Notes: generated by a model from the sequence alone, not told the origin. A stretch of DNA of 64,000 nt from Nocardia rosealba (GCF_020216065.1 NZ_JAIWNA010000002.1:310001-374000); one strand, 5' to 3'. Positions 37,147 to 46,764 are shown, counted from the stretch's first letter. Numbers and translations: made by a program.

Positions 37147-38388
37147 TCAGCGGGGGAGTGGACGACCGAGGGTGACGGTCTGGAGCAGCCGGACCACAAG
37201 ATCCTGCGGGCAGATCCCGTCGTCGCCGAAGACCCGTCCGAGGTCGACCACAAGACTGAACGCGGCATGGACCAGGATCCTGGCCTCACCGATCGACAGT
37301 TCCGGCCTGGCCTCGGCGACGAGTTTCGCCCACTCGGTGATGATGAGTTGCTGCAGGTGACGCAAGGTCACCTGATCGGCCTGGTCGACATGGGTGAACT
37401 CGGCGTAGTAGACGAAGGTCAGCGCCCGTTCGTCGAAAGAGCCGGCGACATAGAGATCGATGAGCGTCCCCAGCGCCTCGGCGGGCATCTCGGCGGTATT
37501 GATCGCCGTCGGGATCGCCGCCGACACCCGGTCGGCGGCACGCCGGAACGCCGCCGCGAGCAGGTCGCTCTTGCTGCGGTAGTAGCGGTACACCGCGGAG
37601 GCCGCCGACAGATCGGCGGCTACGGCGATGTCTTCCATGCTCACATTGGGATAGCCACGCTCGTGGAACAGCTCGACCGCTTTGCGCAGCAGCAGTTCGT
37701 GTTTGAACGGTTGCGGCAGGTCGGGGCCCCGCCGCGCCGACGCCGTGCTCGGCTCGCCGCGCAGATCGGCGTCGACCAGCGCCCAGCAGGTCGACTTCAG
37801 CAGCTGGGCAAGGGTTTTCGCCGACAGGCTCGCGTGGTGGTCGCCGATGCTGCTGACCACCGCGAACACCGACACCGCGCGCACGGCACGGTCGTGCCCG
37901 TCGAGTTCGGGGCGCACGTCACGGATCAGGCCACGCAGTGCGGCGATCGCGGTGACGAACTGCCCGGTGAAGTCCGTGAAGTCGGCGGGCTCGAGATAAC
38001 GCCGCTCCCACCGGGCAAGTGCCACGGTCGGCCGGTTGGTGACGGTGGCGGCGATGATCGCGTCGAAGACATGATCCAGTCGTTCTCTCGCTGACCAACC
38101 CTCGGCCTCGGGCGGCAATTCGACCGCGGCGAGCGCCAGCCCCGACAGCCGCAGCAGTTCCTCCCGGAACAACGCGTACTTGCTCGGGAAGTGGCGGTAG
38201 AGGGCGGCGGAGCTGATGTCGAGCCGACGGGCGATGTCGTCCATGCTCACGCCGTGGTAGCCGTGCGCGCCGAAGGCCGCCGCAGATTCGGCCGCGATCT
38301 GGGCACGCCGATTCTTCGGCCTGCGCCGGATCTGCCGCGTCGGGGCGGCGGGTTCGTCGATCTGCTTGCTCGTCATCTCGCCTGTCAT
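37147..38388 (-). CDS. Tandem TetR regulator resembling Mce3R
   Basis: The 413-residue protein has two complete TetR units. The first begins RRRPKNRRAQIAAESAAAFGAHGYHGVSMDDIARRLDISSAALYRHFPSK (about residues 21-70). The second begins KHELLLRKAVELFHERGYPNVSMEDIAVAADLSAASAVYRYYRSK (about 230-275). Each has its own ligand-domain helices. Two TetR domains in one chain is rare and is the known architecture of M. tuberculosis Mce3R, which also starts with an RRRPK segment and represses mce3 and lipid genes. Its position between acyl-CoA catabolism and the mce operon makes it the main candidate for the shared 18-bp element. Confidence 0.88.
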   Translation of the reverse strand: MTGEMTSKQIDEPAAPTRQIRRRPKNRRAQIAAESAAAFGAHGYHGVSMDDIARRLDISSAALYRHFPSKYALFREELLRLSGLALAAVELPPEAEGWSARERLDHVFDAIIAATVTNRPTVALARWERRYLEPADFTDFTGQFVTAIAALRGLIRDVRPELDGHDRAVRAVSVFAVVSSIGDHHASLSAKTLAQLLKSTCWALVDADLRGEPSTASARRGPDLPQPFKHELLLRKAVELFHERGYPNVSMEDIAVAADLSAASAVYRYYRSKSDLLAAAFRRAADRVSAAIPTAINTAEMPAEALGTLIDLYVAGSFDERALTFVYYAEFTHVDQADQVTLRHLQQLIITEWAKLVAEARPELSIGEARILVHAAFSLVVDLGRVFGDDGICPQDLVVRLLQTVTLGRPLPR

Positions 38389-38428
38389 GTTATCGCCTGT
38401 GTGAACCTGGTCAGCTCAGCTGATCGGG

Positions 38429-39031
38429 TCACTGGGCCGGCATCGCCGTCAGCGGGGAGTTCACCTTCTCGACCAGCCAGCGGCCACCGTCGTTGTGCAG
38501 ACTCATCACCATCGACAACTGGCCGGGCTTGGCCTTGTGCTCGGTGCCGAGACTCGAGATGGTCGTGCCGATCACCACGATGGCCTCGGCGGAGTCCTCG
38601 TCGCCGGTGCGCAGCGCGCACTGGGTGTCGGTGGCCTTCGAGGTGACCTGGCCCTGGGTGAGGGCATCGCGCAGCTCGGTGCTCGTCGCTTCGAACTGCT
38701 TCTTCCAGTCGCCGGTCGCGCCGTCGAGGACGGCCTGGAAATAGCCGTCGAGGCTCTTGCTGTCGTAGTCGGCCAGGACCGGGGCGTAGCGACAGGCGGC
38801 TTCGCGGGCGCCCTGCTGGGCGGCGAGCAGGTCCTTGCTCTCCTTGTTCTCGAGGAACAGGATCACCGAACTCGCCACCGAGGCGCCGACGACGAGTGCT
38901 GCTGCCGCGCGCAGGACGAGGGACTTGCGCTCGGCGGTCCACCGCGCGGCGCCGGCCGCTTCGGGCTTCGTGGTCTCCACGGCAGGTGCGCCGGCTTCGG
39001 TTGTGCCGGTGTCTTTTTCGTCTGTGCTCAT
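38429..39031 (-). CDS. Mce-associated membrane protein
   Basis: The 200-residue protein has a charged N-terminal tail, one membrane helix at about residues 39-61 (LRAAAALVVGASVASSVILF), and an extracytoplasmic domain of the Mas/Mam type with EAACRYAPVLADYDSKSLDGYFQAVLDGATGDWKKQF and MVMSLHNDGGRWLVEKVNSP. Such proteins stabilise Mce complexes in mycobacteria. It is the last gene of the mce operon, 12 bases after mceF. Most mce operons have two or more of these genes; only one is present here. Confidence 0.88.
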   Translation of the reverse strand: MSTDEKDTGTTEAGAPAVETTKPEAAGAARWTAERKSLVLRAAAALVVGASVASSVILFLENKESKDLLAAQQGAREAACRYAPVLADYDSKSLDGYFQAVLDGATGDWKKQFEATSTELRDALTQGQVTSKATDTQCALRTGDEDSAEAIVVIGTTISSLGTEHKAKPGQLSMVMSLHNDGGRWLVEKVNSPLTAMPAQ

Positions 39032-39043
39032 GGGGTCATCTCC

Positions 39044-40228
39044 TCATCGGGGTGCGGGCACCGCGGGCTGGGACAGTTCGTCGCCGGTCACACCGGGCGG
39101 CGGGCCCGCGCCGTTGTCGGGGCCCGGGGGTCGTGGCGCGTTGGCCGAGCCGCGCACCTGCAGTGCGGGGTTGTCGGTGACGCAGTAGTTGTAGAGCCGC
39201 ACCCTGGTGTCGGTGGTCGGCGTGGTCGGCACGATCGGGACCGTGTCGTAGTCGCAGGTCGGGCGCGGCCACGGATCGACGAGGGTGAAGAAGGCGTTGT
39301 CGTGGGCCGGGATGCCGACCGCTTCGGCGAAGCGGCTCAGCGTGGGGAAGAGCAGCTCGATGGCGGGCTGGCGGAGTTTGGCCGCCCGGGTGATCGCGAC
39401 GAAGTTCGTCACCAGGTCGGTGATCGGGTCCTGGGTGCGCGAGACGAACCCGCCGAGCGTGGCCAGCTGGCCCGGTCCCTCTTCGAGCAGGTGCCGTAAT
39501 TCCGCGTCGGCGGCGGTGAACTGCTGGAACAGCGCGCTGCCCGCGTGGGTGATGGTGCCGAGGTCGGGTTGGGCGTGCGCGGTGGTCGAGGCGATGACCT
39601 GGAGATTGCGCAGGAGGTGCTCGGTCTGCGGGAGCAGATCGGTGAGCCCGGCCATCGCACGGCTGAGCCCGGAGATCATGTTGCGCAACCCGTCGGGTCC
39701 GCCGGCGAGGGCTTTGTCGAGCTCGTCGACGATTACATTGAGCCGCTCGGGATTCAGCCCGCTCACCAGGCCGGTCATATTGGCCAGCACCGACTGCACC
39801 TGCACGGGCACCGCCGTGTCGGCGCGGGCGATCACGGCGCCGTCCTCGAGATAGGGACCGGTCTCGGTTTCCGGGCGGAAATCCAGGTACTGCTCACCGG
39901 CTGCCGACAGGCGGGCGACCGCCACCCGGCCACCCTGCGGGATTCGGGTGCCCTCCTCGATCTGTGCCACGGCGGCGATGCCGTCACCGGAGACACGCAC
40001 GTCCTGGACCCGGCCGACCCGGACCCCACGGAACGTGACATCACTGCCCACCGTGAGCCCGCCCGAGGTGGCCAGCTCGACGGTCACCTCGTAGGGCGAA
40101 TCGGTCGGGTCGATCCGCAGGACCACCCCGCCCAGGTACAGGGCGCCGAGCACCAGGACGACGACAAGGCCGGCGTTGGCGACGGCGATGCGGCGCCGCA
40201 CCAGCCACTGCCACAAGGGTGAGTTCAT
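39044..40228 (-). CDS. mceF: Mce family protein MceF
   Basis: The 394-residue protein has one N-terminal membrane anchor (about residues 17-38), then the MlaD/MCE domain: YEVTVELATSGGLTVGSDVTFRGVRVGRVQDVRV to about residue 115. A long helical region follows, and a Pro/Gly-rich tail (APRPPGPDNGAGPPPG). Mce hexamers A-F form a tube that carries lipids across the periplasm to the YrbE permease. It is the sixth mce gene, and its ATG overlaps the mceE stop by four bases. Confidence 0.93.
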   Translation of the reverse strand: MNSPLWQWLVRRRIAVANAGLVVVLVLGALYLGGVVLRIDPTDSPYEVTVELATSGGLTVGSDVTFRGVRVGRVQDVRVSGDGIAAVAQIEEGTRIPQGGRVAVARLSAAGEQYLDFRPETETGPYLEDGAVIARADTAVPVQVQSVLANMTGLVSGLNPERLNVIVDELDKALAGGPDGLRNMISGLSRAMAGLTDLLPQTEHLLRNLQVIASTTAHAQPDLGTITHAGSALFQQFTAADAELRHLLEEGPGQLATLGGFVSRTQDPITDLVTNFVAITRAAKLRQPAIELLFPTLSRFAEAVGIPAHDNAFFTLVDPWPRPTCDYDTVPIVPTTPTTDTRVRLYNYCVTDNPALQVRGSANAPRPPGPDNGAGPPPGVTGDELSQPAVPAPR

Positions 40229-41340
40229 CGCGGACCCTCCTGCGGTGTGCTGTTGAGGCGGCCGGTGACCTTGGCGATCACCTCGGCGAGGCTGCCGATG
40301 AAGGCGGGCACATCGGTGCCGTCGGGCCAGCGGCTGCCGGTGGGATCGGTGACCGCGCCGACATCGAGGTAGGACAGGATCGCCCCGACCGAGAGGTTCG
40401 GCCCGCGCATGCTGTCCATCACCGAGGGATAGATCTGGTTGAAGCCGTCGAGGGCGCCGGTGAGGTCGTCGCCCATTCCCACGAACCCGTTCATCAGGTT
40501 CTGGATGCTCTGGAACAGGCTCACGAACTGCGGCCCGTTGGTGGCGCTGAAGTCACCGAGGGCGTCCATGGTGATCGCGACCCGGTTGATGAGATCGACG
40601 ATCGCCTGATTGTTCTCGGCGAACAATCCGATCAACTGGGGGAAACTGTCGGCCGCCGCACCCAGTTCGGCTTTGCGCCTGGCCAATTCGCCCGTGAGCA
40701 CCTGCAACCCGCCGAGGGTGGCGTCGAGATCGCCGGTGCGCTCGTTGAGCGCGGTGATGACCGAGGTCATCTCGCCGATCAGGTGCTGCAGCTGGGGCGC
40801 TTTGCCCGCGAAGATCGAGTTCAGTTCTGAGGTGATCTCGGCGGCCTGATTGATGCCGCCACCGTTGATGAGCATCGAGACCGACATCATGAGCTGTTCG
40901 ACCGAGGCGGCCGAGGCGGTGTGCTCGGTGCCGATGGTCGCGCCCTCGCGCAGCGGCGGACCGGCGTTCGCTTCGCTCGGCAGGGTCATGGCGACGAAGA
41001 CGTCGCCCAGTGGCGTCGCCTGCCGCAACTCCACGGTGGTGCCCTGCGGCAGCCGGATGTCCTCGCGGATGAGCATCTCCACATCCGCCAGGAACGAGGT
41101 GGTCGAAATACCGGTCACCACACCGATATCGGTGCCGCCGATCTTCACATGGGCCCGGTCGGGCAGGTTGAGTGCGTCGCGGAAGGTGGCGTGCACGGTG
41201 TACCCGGGACCGCCGATCCCGGGCTCGGGCATCGGCAACTGGGCGACGGTCATCGAGCAGCCGGCGCTCGACGCCGCGACGGCGGCCGCGCACAGGGCGA
41301 CGGCGACGGTCCTGCGCAGTGTCTTTGCGTGCGTGGTCAT
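40225..41340 (-). CDS. mceE: Mce family lipoprotein MceE
   Basis: The 371-residue protein begins MTTHAKTLRRTVAVALCAAAVAASSAGCSM, a signal peptide ending in a lipobox, so Cys at about residue 28 would be acylated. The MCE domain follows (YTVHATFRDALNLPDRAHVKIGGTDIGVVTGISTTSFLADVEM), then the helical barrel region. In mycobacteria the fifth Mce protein is usually the lipoprotein (LprK/LprN type). The ATG overlaps the mceD stop (ATGA). Confidence 0.93.
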   Translation of the reverse strand: MTTHAKTLRRTVAVALCAAAVAASSAGCSMTVAQLPMPEPGIGGPGYTVHATFRDALNLPDRAHVKIGGTDIGVVTGISTTSFLADVEMLIREDIRLPQGTTVELRQATPLGDVFVAMTLPSEANAGPPLREGATIGTEHTASAASVEQLMMSVSMLINGGGINQAAEITSELNSIFAGKAPQLQHLIGEMTSVITALNERTGDLDATLGGLQVLTGELARRKAELGAAADSFPQLIGLFAENNQAIVDLINRVAITMDALGDFSATNGPQFVSLFQSIQNLMNGFVGMGDDLTGALDGFNQIYPSVMDSMRGPNLSVGAILSYLDVGAVTDPTGSRWPDGTDVPAFIGSLAEVIAKVTGRLNSTPQEGPR

Positions 41341-42437
41341 TTCGTGAGTCCCAACAGCGCGGCGGTCAAGCCGAAATCCGGGCCCATATCGGAGATCTTG
41401 CCGGTGCGGCAGCCGTCCAGACGCATCTGCACGCGCTCACAGAACGTCGCGAGGATCTCGCTGTCGAGCACGATCTTGTCGAGCAGGCCGTGCAGGCGAA
41501 GGGCTCGATGTTCCCGGCTGATCGCGTTGTCGAAGTTCTGGAACATCAGCGGGCCCACGTCGATGATCTCGGTGAGATTGCGGGCGTTGGCCCGCATCTG
41601 GGCGGCGATGTCGACGAACTTGGTGAGCGCGCCCGCGAGCTGAGTCTCGTTCTGGCCGACCAGCGAGGACGTGTTGGTGATGAAGTCGTCGAGTTGCTTC
41701 AGCACCGCCTGCAAGCCGGGAGACTGCTGGGCGAACAGCGCGACCAGCTCGGTGATCCGCCCGCTGAAATCGCGCACGGTCTGGTCGTTGTCGGCGATGA
41801 TCTGGGTGATCTCGCCGAGCCGGACCACGGCATTGGCGATCTGGTCCTTGTTGGCCAGGGTCACCTCGAAGGCCGCCGACAGTTCGTCGAGCGTGGTACG
41901 CAGCCGGTCACCGTTGCCGTCGAGCAGCGGGAACAGCACCCGGCTCGCCATCGGACCGGTCTGGCTGTCGCCCTTCAGCGCCTCACCGAGCTGATCGAAG
42001 TTGGCCAGGATGCGGTCCAATTCGACCGGGGTCCTTGTCTTTCCGAGCGGAAGATGGGCGCCGTCGGCGAGCTCGGGACCCGACCCGGTGTAGGCGGGTG
42101 CCAGTTCGACGTGCCGGTTGGTGATCAGCTGCGGCGAGATCAGGGCCGCCATGGCGTCGGCGGGAATGCGCACATCGCGATCGACCTTCATCACCACCTC
42201 GACATAGCTGCCGCGTGGAGTCACCGAGTCGACGACGCCGACCGGGACCCCGAGCACCGCGACCTCGTTGCCCGGGTACAGCCCGGACACGTTCTCGAAG
42301 TCGGCGCTGATGGTCTTCTGCTCACCGAGCGCCCGGTCGGCGAACCCGGACACACTGTCGGGCACCAGAGAACAGCCGGTGCTCACGGCCAGAGCCAGGC
42401 ACAGCGCGGCCAGTTTGCTCGAACGTGTCGTCCTCAT
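41337..42437 (-). CDS. mceD: Mce family protein MceD with a lipoprotein signal
   Basis: The 366-residue protein occupies the D position but starts MRTTRSSKLAALCLALAVSTGCSLVP, a signal peptide with a plausible lipobox (AVSTGC). The MCE domain is at about residues 40-115 (KTISADFENVSGLYPGNEVAVLGVPVGVVDSVTPRG). Having lipobox-like signals in both D and E is unusual, because D normally has only a membrane anchor. I chose the ATG at 42437, which shares one base with the mceC stop; the longer frame to 42494 would bury the signal peptide. Confidence 0.9.
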   Translation of the reverse strand: MRTTRSSKLAALCLALAVSTGCSLVPDSVSGFADRALGEQKTISADFENVSGLYPGNEVAVLGVPVGVVDSVTPRGSYVEVVMKVDRDVRIPADAMAALISPQLITNRHVELAPAYTGSGPELADGAHLPLGKTRTPVELDRILANFDQLGEALKGDSQTGPMASRVLFPLLDGNGDRLRTTLDELSAAFEVTLANKDQIANAVVRLGEITQIIADNDQTVRDFSGRITELVALFAQQSPGLQAVLKQLDDFITNTSSLVGQNETQLAGALTKFVDIAAQMRANARNLTEIIDVGPLMFQNFDNAISREHRALRLHGLLDKIVLDSEILATFCERVQMRLDGCRTGKISDMGPDFGLTAALLGLTK

Positions 42438-43450
42438 CAGTTGCACCCCTGTACGGCCTGCGCGAAGCACAGCCAGTTGTCCGGGAAGATCCACGGTGCC
42501 CAGATCTCGCCGTAGGGGCCGTTGCCGAGCAGATTGTTGAACTGCCGCAACGTCACCGGGGCGATCTCGTAGAGCCGGTCCAGGTTCTCCTTGTTCTTGG
42601 TCAGGCCGTCCGCCATGGTGTTGAGATTGGTGATCAGCGGTGCGAGCTCGCCGTTGTTCTCGACGCCCATCTCCTGTAGCAGCCGCGACATCTGCGCGAC
42701 GTTGTCGAGCAACTGGGTGAGCAGGGTCTGGCGTTTCTGCACGGCAGCGCCGATCGCCTCGCCCCTGGTGATCAGGACGAGCACGCTGTTGCGGTTGTCC
42801 GACACCAGTTGCGAGACCTGATCCAGGCTCTTCAGCAGGGTGTCGACCTCGTCGCGCCTGCTGTTGATGACCTGGGCCAGCGCGCCGATGCTGTCGAGGG
42901 CCTGCACCGCCATGGCGGGGGAGTCGCCCAGCTGGCTGCTGAACACATCGAGCGCGGTGCGCAGCTTGTTCGGGTCGATGCGTTCGATCCGCTCGAACGA
43001 CGACGAGTACTTCGGGTCCTGGATCACCTTGCTCAGGTTGTAGGGCACGGTGGTGTTCGCGAGCTCGATCCGGTTGTCCAGCAGCCCTTTTCCGTCGCCG
43101 GGGCGCAGGTCGATGTGCAGCCTGCCGAGGATGGTCGACATCTCGATCGCCGCGTGTGCGTCGGCGCCGAGGCGGATGTCACGACGGATGCGCAGCGCCA
43201 CGTCGACCCGGTCGTTCACCAGTTCCACCGACTGCACCTCGCCGACCTCGATGCCCGAGATGTCGACGGTCGCACCGGGCCGCAACCCGGCGGCTTGGGC
43301 GAATTCGACATGAATCGTCTTGTCGCCCAGCTGGATCCGGGCGAGCAGATTCGAACCACCGAGCAGCACGAGCACCGAGGCGGCCGCGATCAGACCGAGG
43401 CGCAGATTCCGGTTGTGCCGCAAGAATTCCGGGACGCGGGGCCGGTTCAT
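42437..43450 (-). CDS. mceC: Mce family protein MceC
   Basis: The 337-residue protein has a basic N-terminus (MNRPRVPEFLRHNRNLR), a membrane anchor (LGLIAAASVLVLLGGSNLL), and an MCE domain beginning KTIHVEFAQAAGLRPGATVDISGIEVGEVQSVELV. A helical domain and a short C-terminus with two Cys (NWLCFAQAVQGCN) end it. The start at 43450 overlaps the mceB stop by four bases, so I prefer it to the longer frame at 43540. It is one of the six substrate-tunnel subunits. Confidence 0.92.
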   Translation of the reverse strand: MNRPRVPEFLRHNRNLRLGLIAAASVLVLLGGSNLLARIQLGDKTIHVEFAQAAGLRPGATVDISGIEVGEVQSVELVNDRVDVALRIRRDIRLGADAHAAIEMSTILGRLHIDLRPGDGKGLLDNRIELANTTVPYNLSKVIQDPKYSSSFERIERIDPNKLRTALDVFSSQLGDSPAMAVQALDSIGALAQVINSRRDEVDTLLKSLDQVSQLVSDNRNSVLVLITRGEAIGAAVQKRQTLLTQLLDNVAQMSRLLQEMGVENNGELAPLITNLNTMADGLTKNKENLDRLYEIAPVTLRQFNNLLGNGPYGEIWAPWIFPDNWLCFAQAVQGCN

Positions 43451-44469
43451 CGGCACACCCCCGACTGCGCGTTGCCGCCGACCTGCGAGAACAGGCCCTC
43501 GGGCAGCAGCACTCCCCACAGCGACACATCGAGGCGGCACAGGTAGGCATTGCCGTAGGTGCCGTACTGGGTGAAGCGGGCCACGCCGTTGAGGAAGTCG
43601 GGCAATTGCACCGCGCCGCGATCGAGGGCGGCACCGTTGGCCAGCAGCATCGCCACGCCCGTCGTCGCGTTGCGCTGGGCGTCCGATACACCGGGCTTGA
43701 CCTGTTCGATGATCGTGACCAGCGAGTTCGTCGCACCGGCCACCCGTTCGACCGAACTCTTCAACGATTCTCCTTCGGTGTAGAGCCCGTCCATCAGGCT
43801 GCGGGTCTGGGTGATCAGGGTTTCCAGTTCGCCGCTGCGATTGGCCAGCCCCGCCATCACGGAACTGAGATTGCTCAGCACGTCACCGAGGATCTGATCG
43901 CGTTCCCCGAAGGTGGCGGCCAGCTGGGCGGCCTGGGTGATGAGCGCCGACAGCGACACCTCGTTGCCCTGCAGCGCCTGGATGAGTGTTTCCGACAGCG
44001 AATTGATCTGGTCGGGCTGTAGCACGCTGAACAGCGGCTCGAAGCCCGACAGCAGTGCGGACACGTCGAACGACGGTTCGGTCCGCTCGAGCGGAATCTC
44101 CGATCCCGGTGCGACGACGGTGCCACCGTCGGTGCCCGGTGCCAGCGCGAGATAGCGCTGACCGATGAGATTCTGATACCGCACCAGCGCTTTGGTCGTG
44201 TCGGTCAGGCGCTGGCGTTCCTCGATCCGGAAATCGACACGGGCGGTGTAGTTGTCGGCGAAATCGATCTTGTCGATCCGCCCAACGCGCACGCCGGCCA
44301 TCCGGACGTCGTCGCCCACGCGCAGCCCGAGCACATCGGTGAACACCGCCGAATAGCTGCTGGTGGTGCCGGGCACGCTGCGTTGCAGCGTCGACCAGAT
44401 CGTGTAGGTGAGCACGGTCGCCAGGACAGCGAAGAGGCTGAACCCGATGAGTGCTTTGGTGGATTTCAC
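43447..44469 (-). CDS. mceB: Mce family protein MceB
   Basis: The 340-residue protein has an N-terminal membrane anchor (LIGFSLFAVLATVLTYTIWSTL) and the MCE domain SAVFTDVLGLRVGDDVRMAGVRVGRIDKIDFADNYTARVDFRI. A long coiled/helical segment follows, and then a C-terminal domain with Cys (YLCRLDVSLWGVLLPEG). The length and arrangement match mycobacterial MceB. The ATG overlaps the mceA stop by four bases. Confidence 0.92.
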   Translation of the reverse strand: MKSTKALIGFSLFAVLATVLTYTIWSTLQRSVPGTTSSYSAVFTDVLGLRVGDDVRMAGVRVGRIDKIDFADNYTARVDFRIEERQRLTDTTKALVRYQNLIGQRYLALAPGTDGGTVVAPGSEIPLERTEPSFDVSALLSGFEPLFSVLQPDQINSLSETLIQALQGNEVSLSALITQAAQLAATFGERDQILGDVLSNLSSVMAGLANRSGELETLITQTRSLMDGLYTEGESLKSSVERVAGATNSLVTIIEQVKPGVSDAQRNATTGVAMLLANGAALDRGAVQLPDFLNGVARFTQYGTYGNAYLCRLDVSLWGVLLPEGLFSQVGGNAQSGVCR

Positions 44470-45890
44470 TGTCGGACACCGTCTTCTGTGTCGGGGACGA
44501 GGGGGGTGTCGCCGAGGATCGAGCTGAGCAACAGCAACTGGCTGAACGTCGGCCTCCCGCCGACCAGCGCCGATATGGCATCGATGCCGGTGAGCCGTTG
44601 TGCGGCCGGGGTGGCGGCGGGTGTGGGTTCGACCGCCGCGGCCGGCGCCGTGATCCCCGGGATGGCGGGCAAGCCCGGGATCGGGGGCAGGCCGGGGATC
44701 GCCGGAACGGTGATGCTCGGGAGCGCGGGGAGCTGCGGCACCGCGGGCACCACCGGTGCGGGCCCCGCGGCCTCGAGCCGATTCGGCAGCATGCCGGGCG
44801 GATACTCCTGCGGTGGTGCGACTTCCGGGACGGTCGGGCCGCCGCAGCGGGGACCGGTCATCTCGCCGTAGCGGGGGCAGTCCGCGGCGGTGTATTGCTG
44901 GAAGGGCGTGAACGTCACATCCATTCGCCAGGTCATCTGCCTGCGCGGACCGAAGTTGAAGACCTGCTGCAGATTACGCAGCGACACATTGAGGTTGGCC
45001 GCCGTCGTCTGCAGTGCGCCGGGATCGCGGGCGATGCCGCCGAGCAGGTCGTCCAGCCCCGCGACCAGTTCCTTGCCCGCGTTCGGGTTCGCACCGAACA
45101 GCACGTTCACCGATTCCACGGCACTGTTGCCCTGCACGAGCAGTTCGATCAGGTCGGTGCGGTGCTCGTTGAGGGTGCGGGCGGAGTTCACCGAATCGGC
45201 GAGCACACCGACCAGTTCCGGCGCCGACTGGCTCAGCGCCGTCGACGCGCGGCCGAGATTGCCGAGCAGGTCACCGATCTCGGGAATCTGGTGCACGGTC
45301 GTGAGCCACTGATCCAGGCGCTCGATCGTCGAGCCCGGCACGCGACTGGACGGCTCGAGCGCCGCCGACAAGGTGGCGAGCACCCGGCCGAGCTTCTCCG
45401 GCTGGATGGTGGTGAGCACGTCGCGCAGGGTGTTGAGCGTGGTCTGCAGCTGGATGGTCGCCTCGCTGGTGTCCTCCGCGATCACCGCACCCGCGCGCAG
45501 GCCCGAGGCGGCGGCGCCGTTGTCGACCAGCTGGATGGACGAGACACCGAAGATGTTGTCGGGCACCACACGGGCGGTGACGGTGTCCGGAATCGTCTCG
45601 GCCAAGCCGGGTTTCAGCTCGAGAGTGGCTCGCTGGCGTTCGCCTGCCGCGACCATCTCCACCGAGCCGACGACGCCGACGATCATGCCGCGGAACTTCA
45701 CATCCGCGCGCTGCGGTAAGCCGTCACCGGTGCTGGTGAGGTCGGCGCCGACGGTCACCGTTTCCTCGAACTCGCCGTTGTAGCGCAGGGCGAGCAGATA
45801 CAGCGCGACCGCGAACGCCGTGATCACCGCCAGGCCCGCGGCGGTGAGCTGCACGGGTTTGGGGCCGCGGCCGCTGAGATCGAGAATCAT
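44466..45890 (-). CDS. mceA: Mce family protein MceA with a Pro-rich C-terminal repeat
   Basis: The 474-residue protein is the first and longest Mce subunit. A membrane anchor at about residues 16-35 (LAVITAFAVALYLLALRY) is followed by the MCE domain ETVTVGADLTSTGDGLPQRADVKFRGMIVGVVGSV and a long helical region. After about residue 360 comes a low-complexity tail with repeated PAIPGLPPIPGLPAIPG units. The tail is likely extended and could contact the outer mycomembrane or cell wall. Its ATG is nine bases after the yrbEB stop. Confidence 0.92.
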   Translation of the reverse strand: MILDLSGRGPKPVQLTAAGLAVITAFAVALYLLALRYNGEFEETVTVGADLTSTGDGLPQRADVKFRGMIVGVVGSVEMVAAGERQRATLELKPGLAETIPDTVTARVVPDNIFGVSSIQLVDNGAAASGLRAGAVIAEDTSEATIQLQTTLNTLRDVLTTIQPEKLGRVLATLSAALEPSSRVPGSTIERLDQWLTTVHQIPEIGDLLGNLGRASTALSQSAPELVGVLADSVNSARTLNEHRTDLIELLVQGNSAVESVNVLFGANPNAGKELVAGLDDLLGGIARDPGALQTTAANLNVSLRNLQQVFNFGPRRQMTWRMDVTFTPFQQYTAADCPRYGEMTGPRCGGPTVPEVAPPQEYPPGMLPNRLEAAGPAPVVPAVPQLPALPSITVPAIPGLPPIPGLPAIPGITAPAAAVEPTPAATPAAQRLTGIDAISALVGGRPTFSQLLLLSSILGDTPLVPDTEDGVRQ

Positions 45891-45899
45891 CCGATCGAC

Positions 45900-46763
45900 C
45901 TATCCCGAGATCCGGAACCCGGGGTCGATGCCCCAGATTGCAAGCGTGAGAAAGAGATTCGTGAAGACCATGACGACGATGACCATCTTGATCGCCCGTC
46001 CGGCCGCCACTCCGACGCCTTCGGGCCCGCCGGTGGCGACGAAGCCGTAGTAGCACTGGATGAAGGCGGCGATCAGCACGAAGACCACCACTTTGAGCAG
46101 TGAGAAGAACACGTCGGGGCCGAGCAGGAATTGGTAGAAGTAGTGGTCGTAGGTGCCCGCGGTCGTGCCACCGAGGAACAACACCGACAGCTTGGTCGCC
46201 ACATAGGCCACCGCGAGACCGACGGTGTAGAGCGGAATGATGGTGATGGTCGCCGCGAGCATCCGGGTGGTCACCAGGTACGGCAACGGCCGGATGGCGA
46301 TGGACTCGAGCGCGTCGATCTCCTCGGAGATCCGCATCGAACCGAGCTGGGCGGTGAACCGGCAACCCGACTGGATGGCGAAGGCGAGCGTGCCGAGGAT
46401 CGGCGCGATCTCCCTGGTTGTCGCGAAGCCGGAGATCGCGCCGGTGAGCGGGCCCATGGTGAGCAGGTTCAGCGCCGAGTAGGACTCCATGCCGACGGTG
46501 ATGCCGCCGAACGCGCACAGCACGATCACCACGCCGACCGTGCCGCCACCGACGATCAGCGACCCGTTGCCCCAGCCGACATCGGCGACGAGGCGGGCGA
46601 CTTCCTTGCGGTAGTGGCGCAGCGTGAACGGGATCGCCAGCAGCGCCTGGAAGAACACGATGGCCTGATGACCGAGCCGATGATTGGCCTGGATCGGCAC
46701 CTTGGCCGTGGCCGCCAGCGCCTGCACCGGCCGCATCGCGGGTGGGATGTATTCGGCGGCCAC
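45900..46763 (-). CDS. yrbEB: MlaE-family ABC permease YrbEB
   Basis: The 287-residue permease has the MlaE/YrbE domain with five or six membrane segments. The signature EEIDALESIAIRPLPYLVTTRMLA is the cytoplasmic loop expected to contact an Mkl-type ATPase, and the C-terminus is KMVIVVMVFTNLFLTLAIWGIDPGFR. It forms a permease pair with YrbEA. The GTG start is one base after the YrbEA stop. No MlaF/Mkl ATPase gene is present in the window, as is usual for mce loci. Confidence 0.94.
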   Translation of the reverse strand: MAAEYIPPAMRPVQALAATAKVPIQANHRLGHQAIVFFQALLAIPFTLRHYRKEVARLVADVGWGNGSLIVGGGTVGVVIVLCAFGGITVGMESYSALNLLTMGPLTGAISGFATTREIAPILGTLAFAIQSGCRFTAQLGSMRISEEIDALESIAIRPLPYLVTTRMLAATITIIPLYTVGLAVAYVATKLSVLFLGGTTAGTYDHYFYQFLLGPDVFFSLLKVVVFVLIAAFIQCYYGFVATGGPEGVGVAAGRAIKMVIVVMVFTNLFLTLAIWGIDPGFRISG

Positions 46764-46764
46764 G

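Noticed and set aside
45040..45100. Repeat-rich GC tracts inside mceA and the ends of other mce genes
   Set aside because: They encode the Pro-rich tail or ordinary helical regions and do not form regulatory or structural repeats.
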